Below the pieces are notes generated by a model. The model made no database searches and had not been told where the DNA came from. It saw nothing but the letters and a program-made list of their open reading frames with translations. The position numbers were made by a program, and so were the translations under genes. Shown in pieces: positions 5,899-6,911 of a stretch of 6,911 nucleotides of DNA. This DNA comes from Dehalococcoidia bacterium (GTDB lineage: Bacteria > Chloroflexota > Dehalococcoidia > Dehalococcoidales > JAUXAE01): the NCBI GenBank assembly GCA_030665535.1, contig DAOUZU010000049.1:1-6911 (forward strand), given 5' to 3'. Every line of letters begins with the position of its first letter. Position 1 is the stretch's first letter.

Positions 5899-6135
5899 GT
5901 GGCCCAGAAAGATCCCCGCACCGCCGGACAAGAGCTGGCAGCCACAATTGACAATATAAAAAAGCAGCTGGATATGCTGGACCAGCGCCTGGATAATATT
6001 GACTCGGTGGTATCGGCCGTTGTTGAGCGGGTGATGAGCCAGCCGGTCATGATGAGTCTCACCTGCCCTCATTGCGGCAAAATCACAGATATCTCTATGG
6101 TGGGCAACAGCAAGCCGGGAGTCGCCCGAAAGTAG
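5899..6135 (+). CDS. Small coiled-coil protein with one CPHC knuckle, function unknown
   Basis: I do not recognise this 78-residue protein as a named family. It is soluble, with no signal peptide or membrane segment. Residues 13-45 form a faultless heptad pattern: L13, I17, I20, L24, L27, L31, I34, V38, V41 and V45 alternate at 4- and 3-residue steps, which predicts a parallel coiled coil. After it comes LTCPHCGKIT (54-63) with Cys56 and Cys59, half of a zinc ribbon. The second Cys pair a monomer would need is absent. The C-terminus is short and basic (KPGVARK). The GTG start is backed by AAGGAG 6 nt upstream and a perfect consensus promoter. bioY follows 37 bp later without a visible terminator, so the two are probably cotranscribed. 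Coding is supported by the ribosome site, promoter and clean helix pattern; an oligomeric zinc-binding or scaffold protein is inference. Confidence 0.72.
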   Translation: MAQKDPRTAGQELAATIDNIKKQLDMLDQRLDNIDSVVSAVVERVMSQPVMMSLTCPHCGKITDISMVGNSKPGVARK

Positions 6136-6172
6136 TATCCGGGCCCATTTTTAGAAGTTTTCGGAGGCAAGC

Positions 6173-6817
6173 ATGGAACTGGTGGCCAGCATTAACCAGG
6201 TAAAATACGACTACTTCCGCTGGCGGTATGAACTGAGCATACCCTGGAAGCTGGTGCTGGCCTTGTCTGTGGCCGGCGCTATCGGCTTGCTGGCCCAGGT
6301 AAGGTTTCCTATTCCATGGAGCCCGGTGCCGATAACGGGCCAGACCTTCGGCGTGCTGCTGGCCGGCGTTCTGCTGGGCCGCTGGTGGGGCGGTATAAGC
6401 CTGGGTATATACGGCGGGCTGGGTATCGCCGGGATACCCTGGTTTACCGGCATGTCCAGTGGGCTGGGGGCTACCGGCGGTTATATCATCGGCTTCATAC
6501 TGGCCGCCCTTTTTCTGGGATACTTTACGGATAAATACATAAGGGCACGCAGCTTCACCAGCATGCTGGGTCTTATGCTGGTAGCCAACTTCGTTATTAT
6601 TTACGTTCCGGGGCTTATCTGGCTGGGGTTGTGGATGAATACCACAGTCGGCGTGGAAAGTATCGGCGCTGTACTGGCCCTGGGGGCAGCGCCCTTTATA
6701 GTCGGGGATATCACCAAGGCAGTCCTAGCGGCGCTAGCCGCAAGGGGTATGACGCCGAAGAAGGCCTATAATGATGAGGCAGACCAGGGCAAGTGGGCCA
6801 GTTGGCGTTTACCCTAG
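6173..6817 (+). CDS. bioY: Biotin transporter BioY (ECF substrate-binding S component)
   Basis: BioY is the membrane subunit that binds biotin with high affinity; it normally works with the ECF energy-coupling module (EcfA, EcfA', EcfT), none of which is in the window. The 214-residue protein has about six membrane segments (roughly 24-42, 55-69, 72-90, 101-118, 129-154, 165-190). Family motifs are present: AQVRFPIPWSPVPITGQTFGV (41-61), LLAGVLLGRWWG (62-73), GIAGIPWFTG (84-93) leading into GLGATGGYIIGFILAA (97-112), and GAAPFIVGDITKAVLAALAA (171-190) near the end. The first 20 residues are a polar extension, and the last 22 (after RGMTPKK) are hydrophilic and probably cytoplasmic. The ATG lies 5 nt after GGAGG (6163-6167). 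It follows the coiled-coil gene and precedes tRNA-Val by 17 bp. No biotin operator was recognised upstream, and no biotin synthesis genes are nearby, which suits uptake of external biotin. Confidence 0.93.
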   Translation: MELVASINQVKYDYFRWRYELSIPWKLVLALSVAGAIGLLAQVRFPIPWSPVPITGQTFGVLLAGVLLGRWWGGISLGIYGGLGIAGIPWFTGMSSGLGATGGYIIGFILAALFLGYFTDKYIRARSFTSMLGLMLVANFVIIYVPGLIWLGLWMNTTVGVESIGAVLALGAAPFIVGDITKAVLAALAARGMTPKKAYNDEADQGKWASWRLP

Positions 6818-6834
6818 ACAAGGGATAGTTATAC

Positions 6835-6910
6835 GGGCGGTTAGCTCAGTGGTTAGAGCGCTGCGTTGACATCGCAGAGGTCACCGGTTCAAATCCAGTA
6901 CCGCCCACCA
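6835..6910 (+). tRNA. tRNA-Val (anticodon GAC)
   Basis: This 76-nt cloverleaf includes an encoded CCA end. The acceptor stem GGGCGGT (6835-6841) pairs fully with ACCGCCC (6900-6906), and the discriminator is A6907. The D arm is GCTC/GAGC with GG in its loop. The anticodon stem CTGCG/CGCAG encloses TTGACAT, so the anticodon is GAC, reading GUC and GUU valine codons. The variable loop is AGGTC. The T loop TTCAAAT is normal, but the T stem ACCGG/CCAGT has a C-A mismatch at its third pair. It begins 17 bp after bioY with no room for its own promoter unless that lies within bioY. Confidence 0.95.
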
Positions 6911-6911
6911 T

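Noticed and set aside
6139..6152. CCGGGCCC followed by five T between the coiled-coil gene and bioY, considered as a terminator
   Set aside because: The palindrome has no loop and cannot form a stable hairpin in a single strand, so read-through to bioY is more likely.
6825..6835. GATAGT/TATACG before the tRNA, considered as a -10 box
   Set aside because: Either would place the transcription start inside the tRNA, and no -35 fits.

Overview
The window is a 6.9 kb stretch of a GC-rich bacterial chromosome made up of housekeeping genes. Its core is a complete riboflavin operon in the order ribD-ribE-ribBA-ribH. On the left, a divergent signal peptidase gene leads into pyrE. On the right lie a tiny EF-Tu-domain-2-like protein, a small coiled-coil/CxxC protein, a BioY biotin transporter and a tRNA-Val. 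The protein styles, the free use of GTG and TTG starts, the stand-alone 'elongation factor-like' protein and the lepB-pyrE and rib neighbourhood all fit Chloroflexota, probably class Dehalococcoidia. This assignment rests on recognition, not on a search.

Layout. Positions 1-905 (minus strand) hold lepB and then pyrE, 17 bp apart and surely one transcript; pyrE runs off the left edge. Positions 906-1048 are a divergent promoter region. Positions 1049-1783 (plus) encode an exported SIMPL/DUF541 protein, followed by a strong 11-bp hairpin. From 1896 to 5355 (plus) run the four riboflavin genes with gaps of 9, 18 and 10 bp. They start from a promoter whose -10 box lies only 9 nt before the ribD ATG, so the message is probably leaderless and has no room for an FMN riboswitch. 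Positions 5356-5488 hold a terminator candidate between convergent genes. Positions 5489-5740 (minus) encode the EF-like protein. A second divergent promoter region (5741-5898) includes a perfect TTGACA-17-TATAAT promoter. It drives a 78-residue coiled-coil protein (5899-6135), then bioY (6173-6817) and, with only 17 bp between, tRNA-Val(GAC) (6835-6910).

How the genes work together. RibBA makes both riboflavin precursors: the pyrimidine from GTP and the four-carbon unit from ribulose 5-phosphate. RibD deaminates and reduces the pyrimidine, RibH joins the two halves to lumazine, and RibE dismutates lumazine to riboflavin. The pathway is complete except for the phosphatase step, which is usually encoded elsewhere. 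BioY supplies another vitamin by uptake. LepB is general secretion machinery, and PyrE makes OMP for pyrimidine synthesis.

Nothing here looks like a mobile element, CRISPR array or defence system. The points most worth a second look are the pyrE start (no ATG/GTG/TTG; best explained by an AUA codon at ideal distance from a Shine-Dalgarno sequence), the leaderless-looking rib operon, and the small coiled-coil protein with a single CPHC knuckle behind a perfect consensus promoter.
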